Of a DNA stretch of 64,000 nt, positions 47,493 to 60,737 are shown piece after piece. Every line of letters begins with the position of its first letter. The first letter of the stretch is position 1. Made by a program: the position numbers and the translations under genes. Below the pieces are notes generated by a model. The model was given only the letters and a program-made list of their open reading frames with translations. It was not told where the DNA came from and searched no databases. Source of the DNA: Neisseriaceae bacterium (GTDB lineage: Bacteria; Pseudomonadota; Gammaproteobacteria; Burkholderiales; Neisseriaceae); the NCBI GenBank assembly GCA_016864895.1, contig CP046107.1:558001-622000 (forward strand), written 5' to 3'.

Positions 47493-48986
47493 ATGACTAT
47501 CAAAAATATGCCTTATTTCAAAAATCCTGTAAAAGTTTCTCTACACATAATTACTCTAAGTTTACTTCTAAATGCATGTAGTCTGGCACCAAAGTACCAA
47601 AAACCACAAATACAGAGTAATATCCCCCTCCCCCCACCAATGTTAGGTTCTGACATTCAACTCAGAGCCTACCAGATTGGTTGGGCAAATTACTTTGCTG
47701 ATCCTCAATTAAAAGCTCTAATTGAAATTGGTCTAAAAAATAATTATGAAGTTCAAAAGGCCATACTTAATTTAAAAAGAGCCAATGCCCAGTATGGATT
47801 AGATATTTATAATCTGATTCCTAATTTGCAATTCCAAGGCATTGATAAAAGAAGAACAGGTTTTATTGATAATAGTTCCAAGAAAATCATTGCACAACAA
47901 TACAATTCAGGGCTGGGGGTGACTAACTTTGAATTGGATGTATACCGTAAATTTGACCAAGGTCAAGCTTCTCAACATCAACTTAAAGCAACATACTATG
48001 ATAAATTAAATTCTGATATTGCAATTATTTCTTCTATTGCTAAGAAATATTTCACAATGCGTATTAATGAAACAGTTTTGAGTAATGTACAACAATCGCT
48101 TGAATATCAAAAAGAGTTATATAGAATACAAGAACTAAGACATAAAGCGGGTATTATTTCTACACTAGAATTACTCCGTCATCAAAATGCACTTGACTCT
48201 GCTCAATCGAACTATTTAAATGTAAAAGAACAATATACAATGAGTGTGAATGAATTAGCAATTTTAATTGGGCAAGCTATCCCTAGTAATTTACCGACAA
48301 GAAGTCCTTTAGATAAGCAATTTTCTTATACTAGTTTTCCTAAAGACATCCCTTCTGAGGTGATGCTTTACCGTCCGGATATTAGAAGTGCTGAAGAACG
48401 CTTAAAGCAAGCTAATGCACAAATAGGTATGGCAAGAGCAGCATTCTTTCCAAGAATTACTTTAACAGGCAGTATTGGTACTAGCTCTACTCACCTCGAT
48501 AAATTATTTAATATAAGTGCAATGCAATGGACTGCAGGGCCTAATATAACTATCCCTCTCTTTAATATATTCCCCAATGTTACTAATCTTAAATTATCAA
48601 AAATAGCTAAGGAAGAAATGATACTTAACTATAATCAGGCTATTCAACAAGCATTTTTTGAAGTAACCACAGCAATCAATATTTCTGAAAAACTACAATC
48701 TCAATATGAGTTAAGTAAGAAAATTATGCTCAACAATCAAAAAGCCAGAGATCTAACTCGCTTAAGATTTAATCAAGGTATTACTGATAGAAATGAAATG
48801 TTAGATGCTGAAAATCGATTCATTGATAGTCAAAATAATTTTTTAAATACACAACAAACTAAATTATTTAATCAGGTTGATTTATATACTACTTTAGGAG
48901 GTGGTATTAACCACTATAATTCCCAACCTAAACACAATAAAACTAAAGCTAAAGAAGTCAATGAGGGAGGTACTGAATCAAAATAA
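47493..48986 (+). CDS. mtrE: Outer-membrane efflux channel lipoprotein (MtrE/OprM-like)
   Basis: 497 residues, TolC/NodT-family outer-membrane factor. Lipobox LLLNAC, then ACSLAPKYQKPQ typical of OprM-type proteins; OEP repeats include ADPQLKALIEIGLKNNYEVQ, and MYRPDIRSAEERLKQANAQI-like and AARAAFFPRITLTGSIG-like signatures (here YRPDIRSAEERL and ARAAFFPRITLTGS). Ten bases after mtrD, so co-transcribed. The C-terminal tail is Lys/Asn/Glu-rich and longer than usual. Confidence 0.92.
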   Translation: MTIKNMPYFKNPVKVSLHIITLSLLLNACSLAPKYQKPQIQSNIPLPPPMLGSDIQLRAYQIGWANYFADPQLKALIEIGLKNNYEVQKAILNLKRANAQYGLDIYNLIPNLQFQGIDKRRTGFIDNSSKKIIAQQYNSGLGVTNFELDVYRKFDQGQASQHQLKATYYDKLNSDIAIISSIAKKYFTMRINETVLSNVQQSLEYQKELYRIQELRHKAGIISTLELLRHQNALDSAQSNYLNVKEQYTMSVNELAILIGQAIPSNLPTRSPLDKQFSYTSFPKDIPSEVMLYRPDIRSAEERLKQANAQIGMARAAFFPRITLTGSIGTSSTHLDKLFNISAMQWTAGPNITIPLFNIFPNVTNLKLSKIAKEEMILNYNQAIQQAFFEVTTAINISEKLQSQYELSKKIMLNNQKARDLTRLRFNQGITDRNEMLDAENRFIDSQNNFLNTQQTKLFNQVDLYTTLGGGINHYNSQPKHNKTKAKEVNEGGTESK

Positions 48987-49037
48987 AACAATCAAAATAA
49001 AGCATATAATTTTATATCTTGATTATTGATATGAATA

Positions 49038-49067
49038 TTGAATTTTTATTACAAATCGTGTTAGAAT
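49038..49067 (+). promoter_or_regulatory. Probable promoter of rpmB-rpmG
   Basis: TTGAAT (49038-49043), 18 bp, then TAGAAT (49062-49067) preceded by TG (extended -10, TGTTAGAAT). About 90 bp before the rpmB start. Confidence 0.45.
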
Positions 49068-49158
49068 GACGGATTGACTTTAGGTAATTAAAAATTGATA
49101 TATTAAATTTGATTGTATTATTTGTATTTTTATAGAGACAAGTTTTGGGAGTAACAAA

Positions 49159-49392
49159 ATGGCTAAGGTATGTGTAATAACTGGTAAACGTCCGATGACT
49201 GGGAATCATGTTTCTCATGCTCATAACAAAACTAAACGACGTTTTTTACCAAACTTACAGAATCGTAGGTTCTGGTCTGATAGCGAAAATCGATGGGTTC
49301 ATCTAAGAGTTTCTAATGTTGGCTTAAGAATGATTGACAAAGTTGGCATTGATGCTGTTCTAAAAGATTTACGCAATCGTGGCAAATTATAA
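49159..49392 (+). CDS. rpmB: 50S ribosomal protein L28
   Basis: 77 residues. [20 protein letters not shown], then [13 protein letters not shown] and a basic C-terminus [10 protein letters not shown]. It lacks the paired zinc cysteines (C-minus form), as in most beta- and gammaproteobacteria. GGGAG precedes the ATG. Paired with rpmG 15 bases downstream. Confidence 0.97.
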   Translation: MAKVCVITGKRPMTGNHVSHAHNKTKRRFLPNLQNRRFWSDSENRWVHLRVSNVGLRMIDKVGIDAVLKDLRNRGKL

Positions 49393-49407
49393 GAAAAAGG
49401 AATCAAT

Positions 49408-49563
49408 ATGCGTGATAAAATAAAATTGGAATCATCAGCTGGTACGGGGCATTTTTATACAACCACCAAAAATAAAAAGACGATGACTGGTAAGTTTGAA
49501 ATTAAAAAATTTGACCCAATTGCTCGTAAACATGTTGTTTACAAAGAAACAAAAATAAAGTAA
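49408..49563 (+). CDS. rpmG: 50S ribosomal protein L33
   Basis: 51 residues: [20 protein letters not shown], then [20 protein letters not shown] and [11 protein letters not shown]. No zinc-ribbon cysteines (C-minus form). AAAGGA is nine bases before the ATG. It is the usual partner of rpmB. Confidence 0.97.
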   Translation: MRDKIKLESSAGTGHFYTTTKNKKTMTGKFEIKKFDPIARKHVVYKETKIK

Positions 49564-49603
49564 CTTTATCGAATCAACTTGTTGTTAATATAAAGGAAAT
49601 ATA

Positions 49604-50176
49604 ATGAAATCGCAATTTGTTAAGTGGTTTTTTGTTGGAGTGGTAGGCCTTACATTAGTTGCGTGTGACACTAATAAATCTGATACAAAAAACAATCAAA
49701 AAAATGCTACTACCACCGCTGCTGATAGTAGTAAGTCCCCTGCTCTATCACCAGAAAATAAAAAACTAGCTGAAAACTGTGCCAAAAAAAATGAAGGGGC
49801 ATGTAAGAAATTAACTGAAAACCTAGTTAAAGAGTGTGAAGCTAACAATGCACAATCATGTGTTGATTCTGCAGTTATTTTTATTCAACTAAATGATGCA
49901 GCTGTTAAAGCCCAAAATAGTGACTTAGCACTTCAGTCCTATAAACTTGCAGTAAGCTCACTAATTAAAGCATGTGATTTGAAAAATGAGGGGGCATGCA
50001 ATAGTCTGAAGGAATTAAGTGATAATATCTTTAAAAACTTAAAAACAGTTAAAAACCAATGTGAAAATGATAAGACTGCTGATGCTTGCAAAATAATCAA
50101 CGAAGCTAAACAAATATTACGTAATTCTTGTGATGCAGGTAAACAAAAAGACTGCGAGTATTTGGAAGCTTTATAA
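49604..50176 (+). CDS. Lipoprotein with five Cys-x7/8-Cys helical hairpins
   Basis: 190 residues. Lipobox GLTLVAC (Cys21), then a Ser/Thr/Asn-rich linker, then helical repeats each with a cysteine pair: NCAKKNEGAC, ECEANNAQSC, ACDLKNEGAC, QCENDKTADAC, SCDAGKQKDC. The pattern is like Sel1-like/Hcp cysteine-rich repeats, in which each pair closes a helical hairpin by a disulfide in an oxidising compartment. AAAGGA supports the start. A shorter relative lies at 52234-52653. Function unknown. Confidence 0.8.
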   Translation: MKSQFVKWFFVGVVGLTLVACDTNKSDTKNNQKNATTTAADSSKSPALSPENKKLAENCAKKNEGACKKLTENLVKECEANNAQSCVDSAVIFIQLNDAAVKAQNSDLALQSYKLAVSSLIKACDLKNEGACNSLKELSDNIFKNLKTVKNQCENDKTADACKIINEAKQILRNSCDAGKQKDCEYLEAL

Positions 50177-50200
50177 CTTTGACTTAAATGATATTTAGTC

Positions 50201-50230
50201 AAAAGGCGAAGTGAGAGCTTTGCCTTTTTT
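50201..50230 (+). terminator. Rho-independent terminator after the Cys-hairpin lipoprotein
   Basis: AAAAGGCGAAG pairs with CTTTGCCTTTT around GTGAGAG-like loop, followed by T6. Lies between the convergent lipoprotein gene and pncB and can serve both strands. Confidence 0.75.
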
Positions 50231-51437
50231 ATGCTTCTTTTGGAATTTCAAAAACACTACGTAAGTAGCTTAAAAAGGTATCATCTACGGCCATTGTTTT
50301 ACCTGGACTATCCGAGATTTTAGCCACAGGCTGTCCATTGCAATTCACCAACTTTAAAACAATATTTAAGGGATCATATCCTAAATCGTTAGTCAGATTA
50401 GTACCGATACCAAAACTAGTTCTAAATCGATCCTTAAACCATTGATATAAATCCCATGCTTTTTCAATCGTTAAACCATCACTAAAAGTCAGCATTTTAG
50501 TTTGAGTAAGAATACGGAATTTTTGATAATGTTTGTACGCTTTTTCTCCCCACTCATACGGATCACCACTATCATGACGCAATCCATCAAACAACTTGGC
50601 AAAATATAAATCAAAATCCCTTAAAAAAGCATTCATGCCAACCACATCTGTCAACGCAATACCTAAGTCTCCTCTATATTCTTGTATCCAACTTTCAAGG
50701 CCTGCTTTTTGGAAATCTCTAAGCCGGACATTTAATGATTGAAATGCTTGCAAAAATTCATGAGCCATTGTGCCAATAGGATGGATATTAAACGTTTTTG
50801 CCATTAAAACATTACTGGTTCCTTTAAACAGATTAGGAACCGCTTGATGTAAACTATTGATTACATGCCACTGCCAATTAAAACTAAATCGTCTTCTAGT
50901 ACCAAAATCTGAGAATATAAAAGGAGAGTTACTATCTTGTATTTTTTCTAGTTGGCGCAAATAAGCAATTTTTTTATCTAATCTTCTCTGCCCTTCTTGA
51001 GTATCATTGATAACACCTAATTTTCTGAAATAAAGTTCACTTACTAACGATAATATAAATATTTCAAAAAACATTGCTTGAATCATTGGCCCTTCTATTT
51101 TTATATTTAGTCTATTTTTCTCGTCTACAGACAAATGAATAAACCTTCTTTTTAGCTGAAATAATTCTAGATAATCAACAAAATCACTTTTAATGAATCT
51201 TAATTTACGTAAATAATCTAGCTCATCTTGCCTAAATTTTAACGCACACAAATAGTCCAACTGCTCTTCCAACTCATCGATAATAGCACTTAATGGGAAA
51301 GCGATTTCTCGCCAGTTTCTACATTTAAAATGGTAAACACTGTGTGTTTCTGGAAACTGATGTAGAATCACTTGTAGCATGGTGAATTTATATAAATCAG
51401 TATCTAGAAGAGAATTAATAATTGGCTTGTTATACAT
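50229..51437 (-). CDS. pncB: Nicotinate phosphoribosyltransferase
   Basis: 402 residues. Joins nicotinate to PRPP, giving nicotinate mononucleotide, the step after nicotinamidase (pncA at 26.2 kb). Signatures: [20 protein letters not shown] at the N-terminus, [31 protein letters not shown] and [17 protein letters not shown] with the His that is phosphorylated in the family. AAGGA precedes the ATG. The end overlaps the terminator hairpin. Confidence 0.96.
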   Translation of the reverse strand: MYNKPIINSLLDTDLYKFTMLQVILHQFPETHSVYHFKCRNWREIAFPLSAIIDELEEQLDYLCALKFRQDELDYLRKLRFIKSDFVDYLELFQLKRRFIHLSVDEKNRLNIKIEGPMIQAMFFEIFILSLVSELYFRKLGVINDTQEGQRRLDKKIAYLRQLEKIQDSNSPFIFSDFGTRRRFSFNWQWHVINSLHQAVPNLFKGTSNVLMAKTFNIHPIGTMAHEFLQAFQSLNVRLRDFQKAGLESWIQEYRGDLGIALTDVVGMNAFLRDFDLYFAKLFDGLRHDSGDPYEWGEKAYKHYQKFRILTQTKMLTFSDGLTIEKAWDLYQWFKDRFRTSFGIGTNLTNDLGYDPLNIVLKLVNCNGQPVAKISDSPGKTMAVDDTFLSYLRSVFEIPKEA

Positions 51438-52233
51438 CCTAGATTCCTTGCTTTATTCAATTAAATAAAAAAAAAAAACAATCACTCATTCTACACAGAT
51501 TCAGCCCTCATATTAAGATAAAAATCTATAAATTCATATTTTATTTGTATCCAACTTTCTTATACCATTAATAATCAAGTCTAGATGAACTATATATTCA
51601 TGAACCACTCCTAGTGAATAATAAAAATAGAAATAAATCTATATTTTTATCATCGAATGTAAATATTTTTTAAATTTAACTTATAACAAATGGGGGGAAA
51701 ACTATATCTAACTGATACATAAGTTGAAATCTATTGATTGTATATTACCGATAATCTTCATATAGCTATTGATAAAAATTGTAAACCTAATGAGTAGATT
51801 TATAGTCAATGCATCTTTAGCTAAATGTGTCTGGCTATGAATTGTATATCATGTGCCGCTAATAAACAGAGATTAAACTTAATTTATTAAAGTATATCAT
51901 TTGAAATGTTAGCAAAACATACAGACCCTTTTTAGTTCCTAAATCTTAATGGATTATGAAAGAGTCAGTTACTGGTGTAAAACTAGCAAAATTATGGTAT
52001 TAGGAGCATAATAGCCATTATCGGAGTACTGAAAATCTGCTTTTCAGTAGCTGAATATCACTTTAGAGGTGATTAAAAATCCTATACCAGATACTGGCTT
52101 TAAGAAAAAGTGAAGCCAATATTTGTAAAAGGGAGAGCAAGAATGAAAAATTTTCTTACAAAATAATAAAGGCTTTACGAAAGCTATAAAAGTATGTTAT
52201 GAATACAGATGTAAAATAAAGGATTAAAAAATT
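51438..52233. other. Gap upstream of the second Cys-hairpin gene
   Basis: About 800 bp. It has an A-rich run near 51465-51478, a small CTGAAAA/TTTTCAG hairpin (52029-52047), and near 52143 an ATG frame (MKNFLTK then stop) that resembles the start of the next gene (MKNYLIL) and may be a broken duplicate. Nothing else can be supported. Confidence 0.4.
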
Positions 52234-52653
52234 ATGAAAAACTATCTAATATTAATAACTGCCATTTTAATACCCACTTTTTCATACGCTGATAAAAAGC
52301 AAGACGAGGTCAGAGCAGTGCAGCAATTAACCCAATACGATCAAAAATGTGCTCAGTTTGACAAGGATGCTTGCAAGACCTTACTTACTAAATTAGCGGA
52401 TATGTGCAAGAAAAATTCATTCGCTTGCTTTAGACTAGGTGAAATTGCTGCTATTAATAGCGAAGTGGCGGCCAGACAAGGGATGACAGAAGACTCTATT
52501 CAGTGGCTAGACCTGGCGGTAGGAAGTACCAAACGTGCTTGTCAATTGAACCTGCCTCAAGCATGTACCGAAGTAAAAAAATTAAAATCCAGCTTCCGAA
52601 AGTCATGTGAAAAAGGGGATCAATTTTTCTGTAAGGCATCTAAACTACTTTAA
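52234..52653 (+). CDS. Exported protein with four Cys-x6/7-Cys helical hairpins
   Basis: 139 residues. Sec signal MKNYLILITAILIPTFSYA, cut after SYA. The mature part has cysteine pairs KCAQFDKDAC, MCKKNSFAC, ACQLNLPQAC and SCEKGDQFFC in helical hairpins, as in the lipoprotein at 49604-50176, of which it is a likely paralogue without lipid anchor. The disulfides would form in the periplasm. No catalytic motif. Function unknown. Confidence 0.78.
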   Translation: MKNYLILITAILIPTFSYADKKQDEVRAVQQLTQYDQKCAQFDKDACKTLLTKLADMCKKNSFACFRLGEIAAINSEVAARQGMTEDSIQWLDLAVGSTKRACQLNLPQACTEVKKLKSSFRKSCEKGDQFFCKASKLL

Positions 52654-52791
52654 AAATATTTAGTTTGATTTAAAGTAGCTATCTGATTTTATTTTAGTTA
52701 GCCAATCGGTCTAAATTAGGATTAAAAGGGCTAACTAAAATTTTTTAGTTTATGATATACAATCCAATATTCTTATGAAATATTAATAATT

Positions 52792-55273
<2,482 letters not shown>

Positions 55274-55455
55274 GTAATACCAATGCTAAACTGATATTAA
55301 CATCAGTCAGATCTCATGCAACTCAAATATCATTAATTATTCTAAACAAAATCATCGTACTCTGTATTATGACCAACCTAATTTGACACTACTTCTTGTT
55401 CTGAAACATATGTTTTATTGATTCGTATTTCTTCACTATTTTCCTAAGTTGGTCT

Positions 55456-56952
55456 TCATCCCATTTTGCCTTTACGCCTATCACTTTTTTCATTTTTAAT
55501 TAATCTAAAAGCTTGAAACGAACGATACCCAGTTAAAAATGTGGTTACAAATGATGTAAAAATAATAGGATATGCAATTAAATCAGTGAATTTAAAGAAT
55601 AAAATAGTCAATACTAAAAGAACAATACTAATCCCTAAATATGAGTAAAACTCTGCTTTGTCTAAAACATCTTGATCTTCTGTACTACCGCGAAAAATTT
55701 CATCTATACTTTTACCTAAATAAGCCATTTGTCTTACTAAAGCTTTTGATTGCATATTTGTAAATCGACTTCTCTCTACAGGGGTTAATTTTTCCCGCTC
55801 ATTGGCTAATTGTGCTTTCCTATCTTCACTTAATACTATCTCAGTAGAATGTTTAATATCATCTAAATATGCCATTGCCAATGGTAAAACTGCTTCTTCT
55901 CCCTCCAACATAATATCTAACTCACTATTGGCAAACCAACTAGATATATTTAAATTAGTTGAACCAACTCTTGCCCATTTTCCATCCAAAACTAATGTTT
56001 TTGAATGAATCATCGAACCATTCCATTCAAAGATTCTTACACCAGCCTCTAGTAAATCACGATATTGGGTTCTAGAAACAGAAGCAATCCAAGGGATATC
56101 AGATGAACGTGGAACTAATATTCTAACATCGACGCCATCTTTGGCTGCATTAATCAACAATTGTAGGTACATTTTGGTTGGCATGAAATAAGCGTCAGTA
56201 ATCCAAACACTTGATTGCGCAAAAGTAATGGCCATCAAATCCAAGCGTATCATATTTGCAGTCAATCGGCTAGTTGCTATCACCCAAGCATTTGATAAGG
56301 ATGCTTCTTGAGATAAATCTCTCATAGGTAATGGTTTTTCATCAAAAGCTACTTCTGAAAGATCAGATAATGTTCCTTTAAAAGCTTCTAAAACTTCTAA
56401 TACAATTGGCCCCTCTAATTCAAGTCCACTATCTCGCCAAGCAGGAATTCCTTTTTTGGGATCTCCTTCCCAATCTGAAGACATACATAGTCCAGATACA
56501 TATGCTTTTCTACCATCTATAATAATAGATTTACGATGATTACGAGATAAGACTCCCATTCCTGAAAAAACATTTAATTTATTAAATGTAAAAACCCGTG
56601 CTCCATTCTCTCTTAATGGATTAAAAAAACCTTTGATATGTGCACTCAAGCTTCCAAACCAGTCATAAATTAAATAAACATTAACCCCCTGTTTTAATTT
56701 TTTGATAAGTAAATCTCGGACTTTTTGACCATAATTTTTGGGCTCCCATATGTACATCTCAATACAAATGAATTTTTCTGCTGAATTGATACCCTCTAAC
56801 CATACTGGAAAATTTTCTACTGCATCTTTTAAATAGGTTATTTTATTATTTTTCGTTGATTTAGAACCTCCCGTAATTCTACAAATAGAAGTTTCTAATA
56901 TTTTATCTATTGATATCCCTTCTGATACTTCATTTGTTTTTACTTTGTCCAT
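55456..56952 (-). CDS. Cardiolipin synthase / phospholipase D family protein
   Basis: 498 residues from ATG 56952 (AAGGG eight bases upstream; an ATG at 56991 lacks one). Two HKD motifs are visible: NHRKSIIIDGRKAYVSG and IHSKTLVLDGKWARVGSTN. These catalyse phosphatidyl transfer in cardiolipin synthases. Unlike typical ClsA, the membrane segments are at the C-terminus (YLGISIVLLVLTILFFKF and IAYPIIFTSFVTTFLTGYR), with a basic end. It may be a ClsB-like enzyme or another PLD-type lipid enzyme; substrate is not determined. Confidence 0.83.
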   Translation of the reverse strand: MDKVKTNEVSEGISIDKILETSICRITGGSKSTKNNKITYLKDAVENFPVWLEGINSAEKFICIEMYIWEPKNYGQKVRDLLIKKLKQGVNVYLIYDWFGSLSAHIKGFFNPLRENGARVFTFNKLNVFSGMGVLSRNHRKSIIIDGRKAYVSGLCMSSDWEGDPKKGIPAWRDSGLELEGPIVLEVLEAFKGTLSDLSEVAFDEKPLPMRDLSQEASLSNAWVIATSRLTANMIRLDLMAITFAQSSVWITDAYFMPTKMYLQLLINAAKDGVDVRILVPRSSDIPWIASVSRTQYRDLLEAGVRIFEWNGSMIHSKTLVLDGKWARVGSTNLNISSWFANSELDIMLEGEEAVLPLAMAYLDDIKHSTEIVLSEDRKAQLANEREKLTPVERSRFTNMQSKALVRQMAYLGKSIDEIFRGSTEDQDVLDKAEFYSYLGISIVLLVLTILFFKFTDLIAYPIIFTSFVTTFLTGYRSFQAFRLIKNEKSDRRKGKMG

Positions 56953-56983
56953 AGTACAAACCCTTATTTGTTTTGAATAATTT

Positions 56984-57001
56984 TTGTTCATGTATGAACA
57001 A
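56984..57001. promoter_or_regulatory. Operator-like palindrome between cls-like gene and ychF
   Basis: TTGTTCAT-GT-ATGAACAA, perfect 8-bp arms, in the divergent promoter region. Symmetry and location suggest a repressor site; the regulator is unknown. Confidence 0.4.
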
Positions 57002-57076
57002 GTTTACATCATATCAAATTTATTCATATCATGTTACAATGCAAAAATTTTAAAATGGAAATAATTAGGAATCGAT

Positions 57077-58168
57077 ATGAGTTTAAAATGCGGAATCGTT
57101 GGTCTGCCTAATGTAGGTAAATCAACTCTTTTTAATGCTTTAACTAAAGCAGGAATTGAAGCTGCAAACTATCCTTTCTGTACTATAGAGCCGAACACTG
57201 GTATTGTAGAGGTACCTGACCCTCGTTTAACCACACTATCTAATATTGTTAATCCACAAAAAATACAACCTGCTATCGTTGAATTTATCGATATCGCGGG
57301 TTTAGTCGCTGGTGCTAGCAAAGGAGAGGGTCTAGGAAACCAATTTCTGGGGAATATAAGAGAAACCAATGCTATCATCAATGTTGTTCGTTGTTTTGAT
57401 GACCCCAATATTATTCATGTTGCTGGGCGTGTTAATGCAATTGATGATGTAGAAATTATTGCTACGGAACTGGCTTTAGCCGACTTGAGCACAGTAGAAA
57501 AAATAATTGCAAGAGAAGGTAAAAAAGCAAAATCAGGAAATAAAGAAACAGCTGCTTTAATCAACTTGCTGCAAAGATTAATACAACCTTTAAATGAAGG
57601 GAAACATTTACGTTTACTTAACCTTTCTGATGATGAACAAAAACTATTAAAACCACTTTGTTTGTTAACTATTAAACCGGTACTTTATGTTGCCAACGTA
57701 CTGGAAGATGGCTTTGAGAATAATCCTCTTCTCACTCAGTTACAGGAACTGGGAGTGAAAGAAAATGTTCCTGTTATTGCTATTAGTGCAGCAATGGAAT
57801 CAGAAATAGCTGATTTAGAAGATGATGAAAAAAGAGACTTTCTCAATGAAATGGGTCTTGAGGAACCGGGATTGAATCGTCTTATCCGAGCAGCATACGA
57901 TTTATTAGGTTTACGAACTTATTTTACTGCAGGCGTAAAAGAAGTCAGGGCTTGGACTATTCACAAAGGTGATAGTGCACCTCAAGCTGCTGGTGTTATT
58001 CACACTGATTTCGAACGAGGATTTATTCGTGCACAGGTAATTGCATATGAAGATTTTATTACTTTAGGAGGGGAAACTAAATCCAAAGAAGCCGGCAAAA
58101 TGAGAACAGAAGGAAAAGATTATATTGTACAAGATGGTGATATAATTCATTTCCTATTTAACGTTTAA
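57077..58168 (+). CDS. ychF: Redox-regulated ATPase YchF
   Basis: 363 residues, Obg-family P-loop protein that prefers ATP and associates with ribosomes. G1 [14 protein letters not shown] at residues ~8-21, [11 protein letters not shown]3 [20 protein letters not shown], and NVLEDG in place of the NKxD guanine motif, which explains ATP use. C-terminal TGS domain ends with [18 protein letters not shown]. Full length. Confidence 0.97.
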   Translation: MSLKCGIVGLPNVGKSTLFNALTKAGIEAANYPFCTIEPNTGIVEVPDPRLTTLSNIVNPQKIQPAIVEFIDIAGLVAGASKGEGLGNQFLGNIRETNAIINVVRCFDDPNIIHVAGRVNAIDDVEIIATELALADLSTVEKIIAREGKKAKSGNKETAALINLLQRLIQPLNEGKHLRLLNLSDDEQKLLKPLCLLTIKPVLYVANVLEDGFENNPLLTQLQELGVKENVPVIAISAAMESEIADLEDDEKRDFLNEMGLEEPGLNRLIRAAYDLLGLRTYFTAGVKEVRAWTIHKGDSAPQAAGVIHTDFERGFIRAQVIAYEDFITLGGETKSKEAGKMRTEGKDYIVQDGDIIHFLFNV

Positions 58169-58243
58169 ATGAATACTCTCAACACAAATAATTCACTATG
58201 GAGCATATATTATTCGATTTTATTAACTGTTCTCTAAACAAGA

Positions 58244-58855
58244 CTAATCAGCTTCAAACCAGGAACCAACTATTTCTTCTACTTCTTCTATGCCTGTTTT
58301 TTTGAGGCTTGAAAATAACTGTACCGATAGTTGCATTCCATCTGACAACCAAGACTGTAATGCTTTTTTAACCATAAATAAAGTCCTCATCTGTTCTTGA
58401 CGAGATAATTTATCTGCTTTAGAGAGCAAAATATGTACAGGTAATCGCCTTGGGAAGAAGAAATCTAACATAACTTTATCTAACTCTTTTAGTGGATGAC
58501 GACTATCCATAATCATCACTAAACCTAAAATAGCTTCACGACTGACTAAATAATTTCCCAATAAATCAACCCAATGTTTTCTCACAGACTCTGGTACTGC
58601 TGCATACCCATACCCTGGTAGATCCACCATGAAATCACCATTCTTTAATTGAAAATAATTAATATGTTGTGTTCTTCCTGGTGTTTTAGAGACATATGCT
58701 AGACGATTACGTCCTGTTAATATATTGATAACACTTGATTTACCTGCATTACTTCTTCCTACAAAAGCAATTTCTCTATCAACTATCGGTAAATCTTTTA
58801 AATAATTCACTGTAGTAAAAAACTTAGTCTCACGAAAAAAATTGGAATATTGCAT
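58244..58855 (-). CDS. engB: Ribosome biogenesis GTPase EngB (YihA/YsxC)
   Basis: 203 residues. Small GTPase needed for large-subunit assembly. G1 [13 protein letters not shown]2 [14 protein letters not shown]3 [13 protein letters not shown]4 SKADKL. AAAGAGC upstream of the ATG. It faces ychF convergently with 75 bp between; no clear terminator there. Confidence 0.96.
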   Translation of the reverse strand: MQYSNFFRETKFFTTVNYLKDLPIVDREIAFVGRSNAGKSSVINILTGRNRLAYVSKTPGRTQHINYFQLKNGDFMVDLPGYGYAAVPESVRKHWVDLLGNYLVSREAILGLVMIMDSRHPLKELDKVMLDFFFPRRLPVHILLSKADKLSRQEQMRTLFMVKKALQSWLSDGMQLSVQLFSSLKKTGIEEVEEIVGSWFEAD

Positions 58856-59001
58856 ATATTTTGCTCTTTAATAAGATTATTAATATCACAAGTTAACTAG
58901 ATACAAAAACGATGAATTCTATTATCAACCATAATTTAAAATATATTCTAAATCTAAAATTACTGATAGAATTAACTATCTTTAATTACTAATTATCATA
59001 T

Positions 59002-60573
59002 ATGGATTTTAGTTGGGTTTTAGATCTCAATATTCTCATTGGTTTTATCACATTATTAGTCTTAGAACTTGTGCTTGGTATAGACAATCTGGTATTTGTT
59101 GCTATTATTTCCAATAAAGCAAAACTTGAACATAGAGATCTTGCCCGTATTTCAGGTTTGAGTTTAGCCATTGTTATTCGTATCATCATGCTTGCACTGG
59201 CATCATATTTAATTTCCATGACAAAACCTCTATTTACCTTTGCCAATATGATATTTTCTGCTAAAGATATGCTCATGATTGCAGGTGGACTGTTTTTAAT
59301 TTATAAAACTACAACTGAATTACATGAAAAGATTGATGAGCAAGTCCAATATAAAGATACTTACCAAACCAGAGCAGATTATACTCCTACAGGCATTGTT
59401 ATACTACAGATTATATTATTAGATGCTGTTTTTTCTATTGACTCAGTGATTACGGCGGTTGGAATGATTAACCATATTACTGTGGCAATGTTGTCAGTTA
59501 CAATTGCTATGATATTTATGATCATGGGCAGTAAACATTTAACAGAATTTATCAACAAACACCCCACAGTGGTGATACTATGTTTAGGTTTTTTGTTATT
59601 AATTGGACTTTCCCTGATCCTGGAAGGTTTCCATATTAGTGTGCCTAAGGGCTATATCTATGCGGCTATTCTCTTCTCTATTATGATTGAAATACTCAAT
59701 CAAATATCTTCTAAAAACCGAAAAGAAAATACCTATACCAGTGTGAGTTGGAGAAGAAGAACCATTGATTCTGTTTTAGGTATGATGGGTGTTCGTGAAA
59801 GTATTTTAGCCAGTGCTACTAAAAATGGGGAAGTCATAGAAGATCAAAGTATTTTTGAAGATAATGAAAAACATATGATTCGTAGGGTTCTTACCTTGGC
59901 AGAAAAACCTATCGAAGCAATTATGACACCACGAATGGAAATTGAAAAATTAAATATTTCTAAATCTGTTGAAGAACAAAGGAATGATTTAAAAGACAGC
60001 CCCTATTCTCGCTTGATTGTAGTAGGCAAAGCAGGTATTGAAGAGCCTTTAGGTTATATTAGTAAGAAAGACATTCTTACTGAATTACTTGAGTCTGAAA
60101 AGTATGATATTAATAAATTAATCAAACAACCTCTCTTTATTCCCGAAACAGCAACGGTGTTAACTGCACTAGAACTATTTAGAAATTCACTTTCAGATAT
60201 TGGTCTAGTTGTCGATGAGTTTGGTACTGTTTTAGGGCTAGTTAGTATGAAGAACATTATGGAATCTATTGCTGGGGAATTTCCAGAAGAATATGAACAA
60301 ACAGAACTCCCAAGTATTCAAACTAACCCAGACCAAAGTATCACAGTAGAAGGATCATTAGACTACGATCAGCTAACCCAAATAATACACATACCACCAC
60401 TGCCAGAAGATAGTGAGTTCCATTCAGTTGCTGGTTTAATTATGGAAGAATTACAACAAATTCCTAATATTGGAGATTCAATAGAATATTATGGTTATAC
60501 CTTTAAAGTTCTGGAAAAAAATGGACAGAAAATAGAACGTGTTAAAATTAAACCATATCATAATAAGCAATAA
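59002..60573 (+). CDS. TerC-family membrane protein with CBS pair and CorC/HlyC domain
   Basis: 523 residues. The N-terminal ~230 residues are a TerC-type membrane domain (seven or so segments; LELVLGIDNLVFVAIISN and LLDAVFSIDSVITAVGM carry the conserved Asp). Then a CBS pair (VLTLAEKPIEAIMTPRMEIE; VVDEFGTVLGLVSMKNIMES) and a transporter-associated CorC/HlyC C-terminal domain. This matches the YoaE/YegH group, implicated in metal-ion handling during metalation of exported proteins in relatives. Function here is inferred. Confidence 0.88.
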   Translation: MDFSWVLDLNILIGFITLLVLELVLGIDNLVFVAIISNKAKLEHRDLARISGLSLAIVIRIIMLALASYLISMTKPLFTFANMIFSAKDMLMIAGGLFLIYKTTTELHEKIDEQVQYKDTYQTRADYTPTGIVILQIILLDAVFSIDSVITAVGMINHITVAMLSVTIAMIFMIMGSKHLTEFINKHPTVVILCLGFLLLIGLSLILEGFHISVPKGYIYAAILFSIMIEILNQISSKNRKENTYTSVSWRRRTIDSVLGMMGVRESILASATKNGEVIEDQSIFEDNEKHMIRRVLTLAEKPIEAIMTPRMEIEKLNISKSVEEQRNDLKDSPYSRLIVVGKAGIEEPLGYISKKDILTELLESEKYDINKLIKQPLFIPETATVLTALELFRNSLSDIGLVVDEFGTVLGLVSMKNIMESIAGEFPEEYEQTELPSIQTNPDQSITVEGSLDYDQLTQIIHIPPLPEDSEFHSVAGLIMEELQQIPNIGDSIEYYGYTFKVLEKNGQKIERVKIKPYHNKQ

Positions 60574-60737
60574 AATAGAATTAAACACCTATGACCCTTT
60601 CTCTTATCTTCTATATCGATCTATTAAATTATGGTAGTGGTTAATCAACCTCTTGGCTTAACTATTCAAAAAACAGAAAATAAAAAACTTCAAATAATAC
60701 AACAGTTTAAAAACCAAGACTAGATTTTATAAATAGT

